NCBI GenBank assembly: GCA_002786025.1 | Contig: NHNW01000002.1 | Location: 1,178,001-1,242,000, forward strand | DNA length: 64,000 nt | Direction: 5' to 3' | From: Zasmidium citrigriseum | Lineage: Eukaryota > Ascomycota > Dothideomycetes > Mycosphaerellales > Mycosphaerellaceae | Part shown: piece by piece, positions 61,724-64,000 of the stretch | How the letters are laid out: every line of letters begins with the position of its first letter | Position numbering within the stretch: the first letter of the stretch is position 1 | Notes under the pieces: model-generated | Told to the model about the DNA's origin: nothing | Database searches by the model: none | The model's input: only the letters and a program-made list of their open reading frames with translations | Position numbers and translations under genes: made by a program

Positions 61724-64000
61724 CAAGTCTGTTTCGAAGGCGTGGTTGATGCCAAGATGTCTAGGGAGATACAGTGTCTATGAAATAGAGAGCTCATCCA
61801 ACAACTAGCATGAGATGCAACTTAGGGCTGACCTCAGGAGATCCGGTTCTGAGTCCCGGATCGAATACCAGAGTCATTAGGTCCGCGCGTACGGCCCATC
61901 ACTGACAAGAGGGCGAACCTTGCGGCTAATGGGGAGCCTCCGTGCATAGCCATGAGCATCTTACTGGTTCGCGTTGGTGTGTCGCTGTGCATGAATGAAG
62001 AGATGGGAAGATGGACTGCCCTGAAGAGGAAGGTGCTTAGGCGCGGCGTGTTGCTCTGCATCCGCCGCTCAAGCACTTCCGACGGCCCGAAATCCTTTCA
62101 TTCCGGGCCGGCAGTCCAGACCTGGCATTGAGGAAGTGCGGCCATAATACGCTCCCGTGACGCCCGTGACGGCTGGATTCAGACGGCCTGGATCTTTACG
62201 TGATGATGGCCAGGCGCGTATGATAGGTGCGACGTGAGATGGGACAGGCGAAAACTTCGAGTCATGCGAATTGACAATTGCCATTCATTGGCGCGGCTCT
62301 TTCCAGCCCGCATCCAAGATCACTGCAAGGCGGGAGGAGATGCGGAGCTGAAGCCTTCTTTGGTGGCGTTGGGTTCGGCAATCTAGAACTTGGGGCCGAA
62401 TCCTGACGTCGTGTGAAGAACTTCTGTCTGTCAAGTTAACAAGCATCTTGTCCAATCATCACGACATGCGTAATATTATTACAGGCGTCGATCATGCTTT
62501 GCGAAACCCAACCTACCATTGTTCAGGGCCTTGTACGGTCGAGAATGGTGGAATAGTATGGTGACGAGAATCGGTCTTGGCAACAACCAAGTCTGAGGAC
62601 CTTCGATCCGTCCTTTGTAAGCCATTCGGGGCCATGAAATCTGCAGGAAACTTGAAGTTCGAACAGGCTCAATTCTCGCGCAGCGTCTGCAAAATCGTGT
62701 GGAAGATTGGCCTCGTCATTCGTCCAGATGATGATGTCTCGCTGGGCCTCTTGGTGTAATTATGCCCATAGTCGTAGCGATCTCGCATCCCGACCGATCT
62801 GATCTTGATGGCGTCAACCGGCGCGTGCCTCGGCGAGATGTTTCCGCAGTCGAGATCGTGGCTGACAGTTGGCAGCTTCAGAATGACGACGGTTCGTTCT
62901 GCAGAGGACATCAGGCTTTCTCGAGATAGTACGTTTTTCGGGTCGCTTCGTATCTTGCCGTTTGTGTTGCAAATTGTTTCAGTTTTGGGTCGCACACGCT
63001 TCAATGATACCGTCTTGAGAGAGTGCAAGGATGACATATGCAGTCCGATGTCATGATCCAGTTGCAGACTTGCATGCTAGCCATTCAGAGAGTGGTCGCG
63101 AGGTTGGATCCCGCCAGGACTCCGGCCCTCCATCGCTTCCGTGATGTCATTCTCGATGCCTTTGCAAATAATGCAGATGCGGCTGATGGAAGTGGCCATT
63201 GACTTTGACTCCGATACCCTCAAGCTGTGCCGCATGGTCTCTACGTGCTCGCTAAGACGACGTATTGAGGATTTTGTTGACCATGCATCGACTCCATGTA
63301 ACCTAGAATGTCCGATCTCGAAAGTGTGAGCGGCACGAGGCATTGCACTCGCAACTCGATCGGGCGTCAATAGTCCAGAACTTGTCGCATATGTTTGGAA
63401 CACAGCTCCCGGGTCATTTCTTCCTTTCAGAAACATTAGCCAAGTCTTTAAGGAGATGTGCTACAGTAGCCTCATAACATGGGTATGTAGATATCTTGCT
63501 CCGATAGTCCAAGTTGCATGTGAGGAAGTTGACAGAACCATAGAAGAAGTGTGGCCATTTCTGCATCCGTCACGAGATGTGCAGAGAGGCGCTGTCCCGA
63601 GAACCGCCGTCGTTTTGCACCTCCGCGCACGAGCCGCGTTTCAGAGATATCGATGAAGAGGATGGAGTGTGCCCAGACCAAGAAAAGCATCCGCCGGGTC
63701 CAGGGCAGCCAGTGCCGTCCATGGCAACGCTTCGACTCGACATAACAAGGACAAGCGGAGAAGGCAACGATTGGTATCGCCGTCAGAATCAGGGCCAGAC
63801 CTGACGGAACTCAGGACACACCGGCGATTGCAGATTGCTCGTAAAGGCCAAATCGATGCGGGTGGTTGGCAGCGTTCAGAAAGGCCAGGATGGTGAAGGC
63901 ACTATTGCATTGGTCGGTCGTCGAGCAAGAGTCTTGCTGTGGTCACGCATAGTCCGCAGTGTTTCATGTCAATGAGACGCATGGCGCTAGCGCCGCCTGT
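61724..64000. other. Gene-free right end (2.3 kb)
   Basis: No convincing gene, repeat or RNA. ORFs of 60-122 codons overlap in several frames without recognisable domains. GC content looks similar to the rest, so there is no obvious RIP-type AT-rich block. Confidence 0.5.

Noticed and set aside
61724..64000. Possible degraded transposon at the right end
   Set aside because: No reverse transcriptase, transposase or terminal repeats were seen, and composition does not show an AT-rich RIP signature.

Overview
The window is a 64 kb piece of a filamentous ascomycete nuclear genome. Genes carry short introns (45-75 bp, GT..AG, often with a CTAAC/CTGAC-like branch site), and promoters have CT/CA-rich leaders with occasional TATATAAAT boxes. 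Gene families typical of Pezizomycotina are present: Zn2Cys6 regulators, CFEM and Pth11-like rhodopsin-domain membrane proteins, a kexin and a fungal P450. The gene content and the many proteins starting with an FFRLPRELRD motif suggest Dothideomycetes (Mycosphaerellales-like); that placement is inference. No rRNA, tRNA, CRISPR or intact transposon was recognised.

Layout. 0-10 kb: 5' part of an amino-acid permease, ribosomal protein RPS13, a GPI-anchored protein built of exon-encoded cysteine repeats, a Gfo/Idh/MocA oxidoreductase, a SnoaL-like and a lipocalin-like small protein, and a 91-residue TP-rich protein. 10.4-27.4 kb: an array of eight related three-exon genes, each opening with an F-box-like FFRLPRELRD helix. 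The array is interrupted at 13.1-18.5 kb by a gamma-butyrobetaine-dioxygenase-like gene, a class II aldolase/adducin gene and a Zn2Cys6 regulator, a plausible small catabolic module. 27.7-36.2 kb: a 1704-residue PhoD-like phosphatase divergent from a KEX2-type protease. 37-41.4 kb: two tandem paralogous C2H2 proteins and a fungal transcription-factor-domain protein. 42-48 kb: a CFEM/rhodopsin-like receptor, a P-loop kinase/HAD/uracil phosphoribosyltransferase fusion, a small CxxC protein and a sulfotransferase-family protein. 48.3-60.1 kb: a second Zn2Cys6 regulator with a duplicated GATA/CCCCCT promoter unit, a secreted subtilisin-like protease, a flavin monooxygenase, a seven-helix membrane protein and a cytochrome P450 (the last three possibly one small metabolic group). 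61-64 kb: one uncertain hypothetical gene, then gene-free sequence.

The most unusual region is the eight-copy array. All copies keep intron 1 (phase 0, right after the RDR/RDQ/RDK residues) and intron 2 (phase 1), share the same series of conserved blocks, and several share promoter motifs, yet have diverged strongly in sequence. Splice sites were placed by eye from reading-frame continuity, GT/AG dinucleotides and family conservation; no transcript data or database search was available.
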